The notes: generated by a model from the letters alone, not told the origin. 64,000 bases of DNA from a gamma proteobacterium endosymbiont of Lamellibrachia anaximandri (GCA_016756835.1 JAESPE010000008.1:1-64000); one strand, 5' to 3'. Positions 9,525 through 19,403 are shown, numbered from the stretch's first letter. A program made the numbers and translations.

Positions 9525-9749
9525 GATTCCAACCCTGCACTTTAATCTCTCTGGGTTTAATACCCCATCGGCATGCGGCGGGGTTGTTTATTGAAACTGC
9601 AGCGATAATCGCATACTTGCCACGGCTTTTAAATTGATTTTGGCTCATGGCACAGGGCAAATCCAATGCATCGGCGCAACAAAGTGTTGGCTGATATATA
9701 ATGATTCATTCGATCCAATCAATCTGGAGCCGGCAATCCGCCGAAAAGC

Positions 9750-11144
9750 ATGTTTGATAACCTGACAGAACGCCTTGGTCGTGTACTTACCAATCTGCGG
9801 GGGCAGGGACGGCTTACTGAAGAGAACATCAAGGACACCATGCGCGAAGTGCGTATGGCGCTGCTTGAGGCCGATGTCGCTCTGCCGGTGGTACGGACCT
9901 TTGTCGATCAAGTGAAGGCGAAGGCGAGTGGCGAGGCGGTGATGAAGAGCCTCACCCCCGGCCAGACGCTGATCAAGATCGTCAACGACGAACTGGTCCA
10001 GGTGATGGGGCAGGCCAACGAAAGTCTCGATCTGTCAGCGCAACCGCCCGCAGTCATTCTGATGGCGGGCCTGCAGGGCTCGGGTAAGACCACCAGTGTC
10101 GCCAAGCTTTCGCGTTGGTTGCAGTTGAACGACAAGAAGAAGGTCATGGTGGTGAGTTGCGACGTCTACCGTCCGGCCGCTATCGAGCAGTTGCAGACCC
10201 TCTCCCGGGAGGTTGAGACGGAGTTTATTCCCAGTTCTCCGGAGCAGAAGCCGGTCGACATAGCAAAGGATGCAGTGACGCGGGCCAGACAGGCTTTTGC
10301 CGATGTGCTGATCGTCGATACTGCAGGCCGATTGCATGTCGATGAGGAGATGATGGGTGAGATCAAGGCGCTCCACGCGACCCTGAACCCTGTCGAGACC
10401 CTGTTTGTGGTCGACAGTATGACCGGCCAGGACGCCGCCAATACAGCGAAGGCCTTCAACGAGGCCCTGCCATTGACCGGTGTGATCCTGACCAAGGCGG
10501 ATGGTGACGCCAGAGGCGGCGCCGCACTCTCTATTCGTCAGATCACCGGCAAGCCGATCAAGTTTATCGGTATGGGCGAGAAGACCGACGCCCTGGAGCC
10601 GTTTCATCCTGACCGCATCGCCTCCCGCATCCTCGGTATGGGGGATGTGCTCAGTCTGGTGGAAGAGGTTACCCGCAAGGTCGACCATGAAAAGGCCGCT
10701 AAGTTGGCCACCAAGCTGAAGAAGGGCAAAGGTTTCGACCTTGAGGACTTCAAGGAGCAGATGCAGCAGATGAACCAGATGGGCGGCATGAGCGGCCTGC
10801 TGGACAAACTGCCGGGAGTGGGTCAGCTGCCGGATCATGTAAAAAATCAGGTGAACGATAAAGATATCGGCCGCCTCATCGCCATCATCAACTCAATGAC
10901 ACCCCATGAGCGGCGTTTTCCGGCGATCCTCAAAGGGTCCCGCAAACGGCGAATTGCTGCCGGTTCCGGCACCCAGGTGCAGGAAGTGAACAAGCTGCTG
11001 AAGCAGTTTGCCCAGATGCAGAAGATGATGAAAAAAATGAAGGGTGGCGGCATGAAGAAAATGCTGCGGGGTCTCGGCGGCAAGTTTCCCGGGATGCCAG
11101 GGGGTGGAATGCCGGGCGGCGGCGGAGGTGGGTTTCCTTTTTAA
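9750..11144 (+). CDS. ffh: Signal recognition particle protein Ffh (SRP54)
   Basis: GLQGSGKTTSVAKL, DTAGRL, and Met-rich M domain with GGMKKMLRGLGGKFPGMPGG. Confidence 0.97.
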   Translation: MFDNLTERLGRVLTNLRGQGRLTEENIKDTMREVRMALLEADVALPVVRTFVDQVKAKASGEAVMKSLTPGQTLIKIVNDELVQVMGQANESLDLSAQPPAVILMAGLQGSGKTTSVAKLSRWLQLNDKKKVMVVSCDVYRPAAIEQLQTLSREVETEFIPSSPEQKPVDIAKDAVTRARQAFADVLIVDTAGRLHVDEEMMGEIKALHATLNPVETLFVVDSMTGQDAANTAKAFNEALPLTGVILTKADGDARGGAALSIRQITGKPIKFIGMGEKTDALEPFHPDRIASRILGMGDVLSLVEEVTRKVDHEKAAKLATKLKKGKGFDLEDFKEQMQQMNQMGGMSGLLDKLPGVGQLPDHVKNQVNDKDIGRLIAIINSMTPHERRFPAILKGSRKRRIAAGSGTQVQEVNKLLKQFAQMQKMMKKMKGGGMKKMLRGLGGKFPGMPGGGMPGGGGGGFPF

Positions 11145-11160
11145 CCAAAGGTGGAAGGCA

Positions 11161-11387
11161 AAAGGTTAAAGGTTAAAGGAGGCCGTGCCACCGAATAGGT
11201 CGAACCTCGTTGATGCTACAATAGGAGGCTTGTCGGCCTGATCAAGCGCAGCGGATCAGGCATTCATCTATTTAAGGTGACAGGAAGCCCTGAAATTTGT
11301 CGGCACCGGGCGGGTTTCGGATGAAATTCCGGACTTTTCTCTCCTTATAACCTTTAACCTTTAACCTTTAACCTTTAACCTTTAACC
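11161..11387. repeat. Inverted heptamer-repeat element (AAAGGTT)n ... (AACCTTT)n
   Basis: aaaggttaaaggttaaagg at 11161..11179 and (aaccttt)5aacc at 11349..11387. Confidence 0.75.
11236..11261. repeat. 26-nt REP-like palindrome (GATC flavour)
   Basis: gcctgatcaagcgcagcggatcaggc. Confidence 0.8.
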
Positions 11388-11483
11388 TGAATCCAGACTT
11401 CACTTTCTAAATTATTCAGTTATAATTCCGCGTTTCCCGCCGGTGAGTTTGCCGGTGCTTAAAGAATTTTCAAGGGTACAAGC

Positions 11484-11735
11484 ATGGTAACCATTCGTCT
11501 TTCCAGAACCGGCGCCAAGAAACGGCCTTTTTTCCACATCGTGGTGACCGACAGCCGTAACGCCCGTGATGGTCATTACATCGAGCGTCTCGGCTTCTTC
11601 AATCCCGTTGCCACCGGCGGTGAAGAGCGTCTGCGTGTTGAGCGTGATCGCATCGATCACTGGGTCTCCAAAGGTGCCCAGACCAGCGATCGTGTCGCCA
11701 CTCTGCTGAAGGAAGCCGCCAAGCAGGCAGCCTGA
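11484..11735 (+). CDS. rpsP: 30S ribosomal protein S16
   Basis: [41 protein letters not shown]. Confidence 0.97.
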   Translation: MVTIRLSRTGAKKRPFFHIVVTDSRNARDGHYIERLGFFNPVATGGEERLRVERDRIDHWVSKGAQTSDRVATLLKEAAKQAA

Positions 11736-11778
11736 TCCCGGCTGACTGTCCGCTAATCACCACGGACTGAGATTCCAA

Positions 11779-12282
11779 ATGTCCGAAGAGATGGTGACTA
11801 TGGGCAGGATCTCCGGGCTTTTCGGGGTTCGGGGCTGGTTCAAAGTCTACTCTCACACCATGCCACGGGAAGGGATACTCAAGTACTCCCCCTGGTATCT
11901 TAAAAGTAAGACAGGCTGGGAAGAGAGAAAAGTCCTGCAAGGACATCGGCAGGGCAAAGGTGTCGTAGCATCTATAGAGGGTTGCGACGACCGTGATAAG
12001 GCAGCGGAGTTGATGGAATGCGATATCGCTGTCCGCCGCGATCAGTTGCCGAAGCTGGCAGAAAATGAGTTTTACTGGTCCGATCTGCAGGGTTTGCGGG
12101 TTGAGACCCTCGAAGGCGTCGGGCTGGGCAAGGTGTCTCACCTGTTCGAGACCGGTGCCAATGATGTAGTGGTGGTCAAGGGTGACCGTGAACGCCTGAT
12201 TCCCTATACCTGGGGTGAGGCGATCCGTAGTGTGGACCTGGAAGACGGCCTGATGGTCGTGGACTGGGATCCGGATTTCTAG
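11779..12282 (+). CDS. rimM: Ribosome maturation factor RimM
   Basis: GRISGLFGVRGWFKVYSHT; FYWSDLQGLRVETLEGVGLGKV; synteny. Confidence 0.95.
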   Translation: MSEEMVTMGRISGLFGVRGWFKVYSHTMPREGILKYSPWYLKSKTGWEERKVLQGHRQGKGVVASIEGCDDRDKAAELMECDIAVRRDQLPKLAENEFYWSDLQGLRVETLEGVGLGKVSHLFETGANDVVVVKGDRERLIPYTWGEAIRSVDLEDGLMVVDWDPDF

Positions 12283-12292
12283 GCTGGACTGA

Positions 12293-13054
12293 ATGCGTTT
12301 CGACGTTATCAGTCTGATGCCGCCGATGTTCGATGCCCTGAAAGCGCAGGGGGTTGTAGGACGAGCCCTGGAACGGGGGCTGGCCGAGCTGAAGCTCTGG
12401 AATCCACGGGACTACACCACTGATGTACACCGTACGGTGGACGACCGGCCCTATGGCGGCGGCCCCGGCATGGTGATGAAATATGCGCCGCTACAGGCGG
12501 CAGTCGAGGATGCCCAAAGGGTGTCGTCTGGGGCAAAGGTGATCTACCTGAGCCCCCAGGGTAAAAGATTTGACCAGGATGCGGCACGCAGCCTGGCGGC
12601 CAGCGGTCAACGGCTGATCCTCATCGCCGGCCGTTACGAAGGTATCGACGAGCGTGTGATTGATCGCTACGTGGATGAGGAGTGGTCCATCGGAGACTAT
12701 GTGCTGAGCGGCGGTGAGCTGGCGGCGATGGTTTTGATGGACGCTGTGATCCGCCTGTTGCCCGGAGTACTGGGCGCTGCGGACTCTGCAGAACAGGATT
12801 CTTTTATGGATGGGTTGCTGGATTGTCCACACTATACCCGTCCTGAGCAGATAGATGGCGTGGGTGTCCCCCCGGTTTTACAGGGTGGCAACCATGAGGC
12901 GATTCGCCACTGGCGACTCGAACAGGCGATGAAGCGCACCCTGGAACGCCGTCCCGATCTGTTGAAAGGCCGTCGGATGACGGCGGAAGAACAAACGATT
13001 TTAGATGAAATAGGTCTCGCGTCGGGAGATGCCGAGCAAGAACAGGAGCAATAG
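12293..13054 (+). CDS. trmD: tRNA (guanine-N1)-methyltransferase
   Basis: [44 protein letters not shown]. Confidence 0.97.
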   Translation: MRFDVISLMPPMFDALKAQGVVGRALERGLAELKLWNPRDYTTDVHRTVDDRPYGGGPGMVMKYAPLQAAVEDAQRVSSGAKVIYLSPQGKRFDQDAARSLAASGQRLILIAGRYEGIDERVIDRYVDEEWSIGDYVLSGGELAAMVLMDAVIRLLPGVLGAADSAEQDSFMDGLLDCPHYTRPEQIDGVGVPPVLQGGNHEAIRHWRLEQAMKRTLERRPDLLKGRRMTAEEQTILDEIGLASGDAEQEQEQ

Positions 13055-13057
13055 ACC

Positions 13058-13402
13058 ATGAGTAATATCATCGCGGAACTCAACGCTGAGCAGATGGGTC
13101 GTGAGATACCGGATTTTGGCCCCGGAGATACCGTGGTCGTACAGGTGAAGATCAAAGAGGGTGAGCGTGAGCGTCTGCAGGCCTTCGAAGGTGTGGTGAT
13201 CGCAAAACGTAATCGCGGTCTCGACTCCGCCTTTACCGTACGCAAGATCTCCCATGGCGAAGGTGTGGAACGAGTATTCCAGACCTATAGCCCGCTGGTT
13301 GCCGAGATCAAGGTCACCCGTCGTGGTGACGTGCGTCGCGCCAAGCTCTACTATCTGCGTGGTCTTACCGGCAGGGCTGCCCGTATCAAGGAAAAGATCT
13401 AG
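13058..13402 (+). CDS. rplS: 50S ribosomal protein L19
   Basis: [55 protein letters not shown]. Confidence 0.97.
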   Translation: MSNIIAELNAEQMGREIPDFGPGDTVVVQVKIKEGERERLQAFEGVVIAKRNRGLDSAFTVRKISHGEGVERVFQTYSPLVAEIKVTRRGDVRRAKLYYLRGLTGRAARIKEKI

Positions 13403-13432
13403 ATCCAACCGCTGTCTTTTTCCGTGTTTTGA

Positions 13433-13469
13433 AAAAACCACCCCGCTTTCTGGCGGGGTGGTTTTTTTA
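13433..13469 (+). terminator. Rho-independent terminator after rplS
   Basis: aaaaaaccaccccgctttctggcggggtggttttttt. Confidence 0.85.
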
Positions 13470-13544
13470 TGGCTGGTTCAATCACGATGGGTGTAATTTC
13501 CCGTCCGCTCTCTGTTGGATAAACTGCCGGACTAGTACTCTATT

Positions 13545-13572
13545 TATGTGATAATTACGTAATTATCACATA
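13545..13572. promoter_or_regulatory. 28-bp perfect palindrome upstream of sbcB
   Basis: TATGTGATAATTACGTAATTATCACATA ends 18 bp before the sbcB ATG. Confidence 0.6.
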
Positions 13573-13590
13573 GATGGAGCACTACCTCCC

Positions 13591-15024
13591 ATGACATTCT
13601 CCTTCTACTGGCACGACTATGAGACCTGGGGTGCAACCCCCCGTTGGGATCGGGCCGCCCAGTTTGCTGGCCTGCGCACGGATGAGAACCTGAACCCGGT
13701 GGGGGAGCCGCTGGTCATCTACTGCAAACCCGCCGATGACATGCTGCCCCAGCCCGAGGCCTGCATGGTGACCGGCATCACCCCGCAGAAGGCATTGGCA
13801 GAGGGGCTGGTCGAGGCCGAATTCATGGGACGTATTCACCGGGAGATGGCCCGTCCCGGCACTTGTGGGGTGGGGTACAACACGATCCGTTTCGATGACG
13901 AAGTTACCCGTTACGGGTTCTACCGTAACTTTTTCGATCCCTATGCCCGTGAGTGGCAGAATGGCAATTCCCGCTGGGACATCATCGACATGGTCAGGCT
14001 GACCCATGCACTGCGTCCTGAAGGGATCGAATGGCCCCGGCACCCGGACGGCAAGCCCAGTTTCCGTCTGGAGCATTTGACCGCCGCCAATGGCATCTCC
14101 CATCAATCGGCGCACGATGCGCTCTCGGATGTGCATGCCACCATTGCCATGGCCCGGCTGGTGAAAGAGAAACAGCCGCGGCTTTACGACTATATTTTCC
14201 GGCTACGTAAGAAACAGGCAGTGGGAGAGTTGCTGAACCTGCAGGCGCGCAAGCCTGTGCTGCATGTCTCATCGATGTATCCTGCCGAGTACGGTTGCAT
14301 CGCGATGGTAATGCCCCTGGCAGCTCATCCCACCAACTCCAATGGCGTGATTGTCTTCGATCTTCGTTATGACCCGACTCCACTGCTTACCCTGAGTGAG
14401 GATGAGATCCACCAGCGCCTCTTTACCCCTGCGGCAGATCTGCCTGAGGGTGTGGAGCGGATGCCCCTGAAGACGGTGCATCTCAACAAGTGTCCGGTGG
14501 TGGTGCCGATGAACACCCTGTCCGAAGAGGCAGCAGAACGCTGGGGGATCGATGTCAGGCAGGGTGAGCGGCATAGGCAAACCTTGCTGGCGGCGGATGG
14601 TTTGAAGGAAAAGCTCGGTCGCATCCATCAAAAAACCACCTTCGAAAAGGTGTCGGATCCTGATCAGAATCTCTATGGCGGTGGGTTTTTCAGTGCGGAT
14701 GATCGTCGTCGCATGGAACAGATCAGGGCCGTCGCTCCTGCCGATCTGAGCAGTTTCCCCCAGGTCTTCGATGATCAGCGGCTACCGGAGATGCTGTTTC
14801 GTTACCGTGCCCGCAACTGGCCGGAGACACTCTCAGATGAGGAGCGGGAGTCTTGGGAAGAGTACCGCCAGGCGAGACTGTTTGAGCCGGGCGAGGGTCC
14901 CGGGCTACCGATGGATGACTACCTGGCGCGCCTGGATGAGATGGAGATGGACGAATCCCTGGCGCCGGAGAAGCGCAGCATCATCCCTGAACTGCTGGCC
15001 TGGGCTGAGACGCTGGCGGGCTAA
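13591..15024 (+). CDS. sbcB: Exodeoxyribonuclease I
   Basis: FYWHDYETWGATPRWDRAAQFAGLRTDENLNPVGEPLVIYCKP; GYNTIRFDDEVTRYGFYRNFFDPY. Confidence 0.95.
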   Translation: MTFSFYWHDYETWGATPRWDRAAQFAGLRTDENLNPVGEPLVIYCKPADDMLPQPEACMVTGITPQKALAEGLVEAEFMGRIHREMARPGTCGVGYNTIRFDDEVTRYGFYRNFFDPYAREWQNGNSRWDIIDMVRLTHALRPEGIEWPRHPDGKPSFRLEHLTAANGISHQSAHDALSDVHATIAMARLVKEKQPRLYDYIFRLRKKQAVGELLNLQARKPVLHVSSMYPAEYGCIAMVMPLAAHPTNSNGVIVFDLRYDPTPLLTLSEDEIHQRLFTPAADLPEGVERMPLKTVHLNKCPVVVPMNTLSEEAAERWGIDVRQGERHRQTLLAADGLKEKLGRIHQKTTFEKVSDPDQNLYGGGFFSADDRRRMEQIRAVAPADLSSFPQVFDDQRLPEMLFRYRARNWPETLSDEERESWEEYRQARLFEPGEGPGLPMDDYLARLDEMEMDESLAPEKRSIIPELLAWAETLAG

Positions 15025-15054
15025 GCCCGCAAGTTGTAGTCCGATATAGCGTAG

Positions 15055-15080
15055 GCCCGATCAAGCGCAGCGGATCAGGC
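15055..15080. repeat. 26-nt REP-like palindrome (GATC flavour)
   Basis: gcccgatcaagcgcagcggatcaggc. Confidence 0.75.
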
Positions 15081-15113
15081 GATTTCTGGCCGTTCAAACG
15101 GCATGTGGCGGTT

Positions 15114-15139
15114 GCCGGTTCCGCTATGCTTGAACCGGC
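15114..15139. repeat. 26-nt REP-like palindrome (GGTTC/GAACC flavour)
   Basis: gccggttccgctatgcttgaaccggc. Confidence 0.8.
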
Positions 15140-15162
15140 CTACACTTCGGAATGGTGCTTCC

Positions 15163-15450
15163 TTAGTCGTCTCCAACCCACCCCTGCAGAGCCGAGATCA
15201 CCGCCTTCGCCTGATCCTTGCTGGAGATGTTGAACTTGGATTTCGCCTGATACTCGCCGTTGCGCTTCTGAAAGCGGCGGATGGTGTATTTTTCCTGGCC
15301 ATACTCCTCTTTGCCCCGGTTCCACTCCTGGAAACGGAAGATGATGGTGGTCCAGGCGCCTTTGGTGAGTATCACCTTATCCAGTTCCTTGACGATGTCG
15401 ATGCCGTCTTCGGTGTAGTTGACGGTAAGTTCTTCGGGAGTCGATGCCAT
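15163..15450 (-). CDS. Conserved hypothetical small protein
   Basis: 95-aa ORF MASTPEELTVNYTEDGIDIVKELDKVILTKGAWTTIIFRFQEWNRGKEEYG; coding-like composition. Confidence 0.7.
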   Translation of the reverse strand: MASTPEELTVNYTEDGIDIVKELDKVILTKGAWTTIIFRFQEWNRGKEEYGQEKYTIRRFQKRNGEYQAKSKFNISSKDQAKAVISALQGWVGDD

Positions 15451-15548
15451 AGCTGTTTCACTTCGAATCGGTTATGTGTGGTTGGCGGAATATACATGGC
15501 TTGCCGGGATATTTCATGTGGCGTGAGCTATCTCCCTAAAGCCTTTAC

Positions 15549-16196
15549 CTATGGAGGGGTGACAACACCAAATTTTTTCAGCATATCGGCGATGTCCTTC
15601 GCTCCGCTCTGTTGGGCAATTCCGAGCGGCGTCTGGCCGGTAGCGTTGACCGCGTTCAGATCTATGCCCCCTGTGATGAGATGTTTGGCGGCAATGCGCT
15701 GATTTTTCGAAGCTGCAATATGCAACGCGTTGTTGCCTTTGTCATCCGCCGTATTGATGTCTGCACCCTGTTTGATGAGAAAATCGAGCACATCGCGATC
15801 CAGGCTGCCGACAGCGGCTGTCTTCAACAACAAATTGTTGGCATCAAGACTGCCGCCCTGTTTTGCCAGGTAGGCGGCCGCCAGGGTGCGTCTTGCCAGT
15901 AATGCAGTCCCCAGGGGCGTCTGTCCCGCAGCATCCAGCTGATCAATGGCAGCGCCGTTCTTCAGTAGTATCTTAATCACCACCAATCGGCCTTTCTCTG
16001 CCGCAACGTGAAGTGCGGAGCGGCCATCCGGGCCTGGAGCATTCACATCAGCATCCCAATAGAGGTTTCGCTCTATCTGGTCGATATCACCAACGTGCAC
16101 CGCACGGTAGAGATTGACGGTTGGAGGTTCCGGTGTGCTGCAGGCGCTGAGTAAAAGCGCGAAAGCTGAGATGGCGACAAGGAGGAATCGTTGCAT
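15549..16196 (-). CDS. Ankyrin-repeat lipoprotein
   Basis: Lipobox LLLSACS; repeats DGRSALHVAAEKGRLVVIKILLKNGAAIDQLDAAGQTPLGTAL and KGNNALHIAASKNQRIAAKHLITGGIDLN. Confidence 0.88.
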   Translation of the reverse strand: MQRFLLVAISAFALLLSACSTPEPPTVNLYRAVHVGDIDQIERNLYWDADVNAPGPDGRSALHVAAEKGRLVVIKILLKNGAAIDQLDAAGQTPLGTALLARRTLAAAYLAKQGGSLDANNLLLKTAAVGSLDRDVLDFLIKQGADINTADDKGNNALHIAASKNQRIAAKHLITGGIDLNAVNATGQTPLGIAQQSGAKDIADMLKKFGVVTPP

Positions 16197-16287
16197 ATGA
16201 CGATGTTAAATCGATAGATGATGACCCTGCAACCTGTTAATAGCGTAAATAGCCAGATGAATGGTGGGCGTGATACTGTTTCGCCCC

Positions 16288-16683
16288 ATGATTACAAAAA
16301 TTCTCTTTACCCTTGGCGTGATCGGTATTGCCTGGCTGGTGATACGGCAGCGCTCGCGGCGTGCTGAAGTGGCGGCAACCGAACAGCCCAAACGGGTCGC
16401 AGCGCAGCAGCACAAGGTAGTGAATCGTACTCCCCGGCTGGCGGCCTATGGCCTGATTGTATTCATGATATTGGCGAGTGGCGTCTTTCTCTACCTGCAG
16501 TGGCGGGATGAGTTTCGGATAGTCACGGTACGTGTCATCAATTCACAGACCGGGGATACGGTCAGTTACGAGGCGCGGAAGGGCGATGTGGAAGCCCGAG
16601 AATTTGTAACGCTGGATGGCCGCACTGTCAACGTTGCTGCGGTTGAGCGGATCGAGACGGGCGCTGAATCCAGGGTCGAATAG
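16288..16683 (+). CDS. Hypothetical membrane protein (two TM segments)
   Basis: MITKILFTLGVIGIAWLVIRQRSRR and GLIVFMILASGVFLYLQW. Confidence 0.6.
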   Translation: MITKILFTLGVIGIAWLVIRQRSRRAEVAATEQPKRVAAQQHKVVNRTPRLAAYGLIVFMILASGVFLYLQWRDEFRIVTVRVINSQTGDTVSYEARKGDVEAREFVTLDGRTVNVAAVERIETGAESRVE

Positions 16684-16761
16684 TGTAGAACCGCCAGGTT
16701 CTGCCGATAAGCGTTAATATGTCGTTGTTATCCGATATCCATTTCACCCTACCGGCATAAG

Positions 16762-18357
16762 ATGGACAACACACACAGGCTGATCCAAACCAGTTACAAG
16801 TTGAAAGACTCGGTTCGCTACCGGCGCGCCAAGAATTTTTTCTATGATCTGCTGGAGAATCCCAAGGCGCGGATCCGTCCCTATTTCGACGTCTTTATGA
16901 TCCTGCTGGTGGTGAGCAGCGTCTGGGTGCTGATCTACGATGTGCGTCATGATATGGGGCTGTTTGATGATCTCTTCGAGTGGGTTGCGGTCACTATTTT
17001 CATCATTGAATATCTGCTTCGCTTCTGGATTTATAATGACAGCCATGAGGTGATTCTCAGCCACTATGAACGGGCTGAGTTTATCAATCAGCCCTTCCGG
17101 GCGTGGCCGGCGCTACGCGAAGTGGTGGCCAAAAAATGGGAATACATGACACAGCCCCTGGCGATCATCGACCTGCTGGCCATCATCCCGACCTACCGTC
17201 CCCTGCGTTTTTTGCGCATCTTTTTACTGTTCCGGCTATTTAAGCTGTTCCGTTATACCCGCAGTATCAGCGAATTCGTCAAGGTACTGAATGAGAAGCG
17301 GATCGAGCTTTTCACTTTGTTCATCTTCATGGCCTTCATCACCTTTACGGCCGCTACCGCACTCTTCTTTTTCGAGACGGATGTTGCAGACGGAAAAGGT
17401 GTCGGCAGCTTTTTTGAGAGTATCTACTGGGCATTGGTGACCATGTCCACTGTGGGTTACGGCGATATCACGCCTCATACTACCGAAGGCCGGGTGGTAA
17501 CGATTATCCTCATCATTGCCGGACTGGGGGTGATTTCGTTTTTTACCTCCATCATTGTCTCCGCCTTTGGCGAGAAGATGCACGAAATCCGTGCGCAACG
17601 GGTTTTTTCCGAGGTGGAGCGCAAGCATATCGATCTCATCGTCTGTGGTTACGGTCGTGTGGGGCAGGTGGTGGCTGATCAGCTTGCGCTCGATCAGCGG
17701 CAGTTCGTGCTGCTTGATCCACTGGAGAGCAACGTCCGCCTGGCCAAGCAGAAGGGGTATCTGGCAGTTCAGGGCGACGCGGCGGACAGCGCTCTGCTGG
17801 AGAGTCTGGGTATTGCAACTCAGGCGAAGAGACTGCTCTGTCTTACAGGTGATGATGTGGTGAATGTCTATATCACCCTTTCAGCCCGTCAGATGAATTC
17901 GCAGATTGAAATTATCTCCCGCGCCAACCACCGGGAGAATGTGACCAAACTGCGTTTGGCCGGGGCCGATCATACGGTTGCCCCCTATGAGATCGTAGGA
18001 TTGATTGCGGCGGAGTATGTAGGTCAGCCGGTCGCTTTTGAGGCGATTTACGGCATGTTGACCGGACAGAACGATGTCGGGATAGAAGCGGTGCGGGTGC
18101 GTAGCGGTTCCGTATTGGATGGGCGGTGCATGGCTGATGTCGGCTTTCGTCAACGTAAGTTGATCCCCTTTGGCGTGGTAAGGGAGGGTGGTTGTCCAGT
18201 CGGTGGTTCATCCGGCACCTATGAGATCGAGGGCCGCTGTTTCCATTTCAATCCAACCTCTGATTTTCAGTTACAGGCTGGGGATCTGGTGGTGATGTTT
18301 GGCCACGAATACAGCGTGGTCCATTTTCGTGACTGTCTGGAACGGGGGACACTTTGA
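16762..18357 (+). CDS. Voltage-gated-like K+ channel with C-terminal RCK (TrkA-N/TrkA-C) domain
   Basis: Multiple TM helices, selectivity filter MSTVGYGDITPHT, RCK Rossmann motif IVCGYGRVGQVVADQL. Confidence 0.92.
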   Translation: MDNTHRLIQTSYKLKDSVRYRRAKNFFYDLLENPKARIRPYFDVFMILLVVSSVWVLIYDVRHDMGLFDDLFEWVAVTIFIIEYLLRFWIYNDSHEVILSHYERAEFINQPFRAWPALREVVAKKWEYMTQPLAIIDLLAIIPTYRPLRFLRIFLLFRLFKLFRYTRSISEFVKVLNEKRIELFTLFIFMAFITFTAATALFFFETDVADGKGVGSFFESIYWALVTMSTVGYGDITPHTTEGRVVTIILIIAGLGVISFFTSIIVSAFGEKMHEIRAQRVFSEVERKHIDLIVCGYGRVGQVVADQLALDQRQFVLLDPLESNVRLAKQKGYLAVQGDAADSALLESLGIATQAKRLLCLTGDDVVNVYITLSARQMNSQIEIISRANHRENVTKLRLAGADHTVAPYEIVGLIAAEYVGQPVAFEAIYGMLTGQNDVGIEAVRVRSGSVLDGRCMADVGFRQRKLIPFGVVREGGCPVGGSSGTYEIEGRCFHFNPTSDFQLQAGDLVVMFGHEYSVVHFRDCLERGTL

Positions 18358-19076
18358 TGGAGCGCAGTGACACCCTGATCTTTGGTTGTGGTCCCATGGG
18401 ACAGGAGGTTGCCGAGCAGTTGATCGGCAGGAAACTGCCGGTCTATATGTACAGCAGCGACCTGGACCGGGTGGCAGAGGTGTTGGCGAAGGGCTTCGAT
18501 GCGGCGGTGCTCGATTACACTGACGATGACAAGCTCCGCCAAGCCGGTATCGGAGAGTGGGTCAAGGTCATCTTCTGCCTGTTTCCCGAAGAGGCGAAAA
18601 ATGTCTTTCTCACCCTGTCGGCCCGTGCTCTCGATTCCGATCTGAAGATCATCTGTGTCTCAGAGTCTCCCCAGTCCGGGCAGAAGTTGTTTGCGGCAGG
18701 CGCCAGCAAGGTCATAGATCCCTACGAGATCAGCGGGCGTAAGGTGCATGAATTGATCGCCCGGCCGATGATCGTCGATATGCTCGAACACACAGTCTTC
18801 GGCAAACACCTCGACATTGCCGAGATCGAGATACCATTGGACTCCTGTCTCTCAGGCAATCCTCTCAGCGCCCTGGATTTGGGTAGGCGCTACAATGTGG
18901 TTCTGATGGGCGTGGTGGATGTCGAGATGAGTGACAGCCTTATCTTCAGCACCAGTGGCGTCGACCATAAACTCGATGCCGGGGATATGCTTGTGGTCAT
19001 TGGCCCGACAGTCGAGATCACCCGTCTGAAGGGCGATCTCGAAGAGGATAGAACAGACCAGTTATTGGGGGGCTAA
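18357..19076 (+). CDS. Soluble TrkA-N/RCK-like NAD-binding protein
   Basis: LIFGCGPMGQEVAEQLI Rossmann motif, no TM; start overlaps the upstream stop (TGATG). Confidence 0.85.
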   Translation: MERSDTLIFGCGPMGQEVAEQLIGRKLPVYMYSSDLDRVAEVLAKGFDAAVLDYTDDDKLRQAGIGEWVKVIFCLFPEEAKNVFLTLSARALDSDLKIICVSESPQSGQKLFAAGASKVIDPYEISGRKVHELIARPMIVDMLEHTVFGKHLDIAEIEIPLDSCLSGNPLSALDLGRRYNVVLMGVVDVEMSDSLIFSTSGVDHKLDAGDMLVVIGPTVEITRLKGDLEEDRTDQLLGG

Positions 19077-19403
19077 CAGGAGGTTTGCCAGGGTTGCTGA
19101 TGCATTGCCTGTCTGTGCCTGCATCACCGTTTGCGGTGTCGTACCCAAACGTTCCAGCACCTGATCCAACAGTGAACGTGCCTGCTCAGGTGTTTCAAGC
19201 GCGCCTTCCGACCGGCTCTGTTCCAGCTCAAAAAGCTGGCGCGCCCCATCAACCTGCAGATCGGTCGCCGTTGGCTCCGCCCCCTGGGCTTTTGCAGGTG
19301 TCTCTCCAGCTTCCTCCTGGCCTTTGGCTGCAGTACGGTTGGAGTGTAGTGAAGATTCGGTTGTGAGGGTAATCGGTTTGTCGCCATTGACGGGATTGAC
19401 CAT
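19062..19403 (-). CDS. Hypothetical protein, low-complexity Gln/Ala-rich
   Basis: 113-aa ORF MVNPVNGDKPITLTTESSLHSNRTAAKG...; 3' end overlaps convergent gene by about 15 nt. Confidence 0.55.
   Translation of the reverse strand: MVNPVNGDKPITLTTESSLHSNRTAAKGQEEAGETPAKAQGAEPTATDLQVDGARQLFELEQSRSEGALETPEQARSLLDQVLERLGTTPQTVMQAQTGNASATLANLLLAPQ

Noticed and set aside
9555-9592. Terminator-like hairpin accccatcggcatgcggcggggttgttt between divergent ypjD-like gene and ffh
   Set aside because: No plus-strand gene ends here and the stem is imperfect; insufficient support for a terminator or small RNA.
10035-10838. 267-aa minus-strand ORF antisense to ffh
   Set aside because: Shadow frame of a highly conserved gene.
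11349-11387. (AACCTTT)n considered as a CRISPR-like array
   Set aside because: Units are 7 bp with no spacers; it is a tandem microsatellite, not CRISPR.
13545-13572. Palindrome upstream of sbcB considered as a CRP/FNR site
   Set aside because: Half-sites TGTGA/TCACA are separated by 14 bp rather than the 6 bp expected for CRP; kept as an unassigned palindrome only.
15103-15702. 199-aa plus-strand ORF overlapping the small hypothetical and ankyrin genes
   Set aside because: Antisense to better-supported minus-strand genes with a lipobox and ankyrin repeats.
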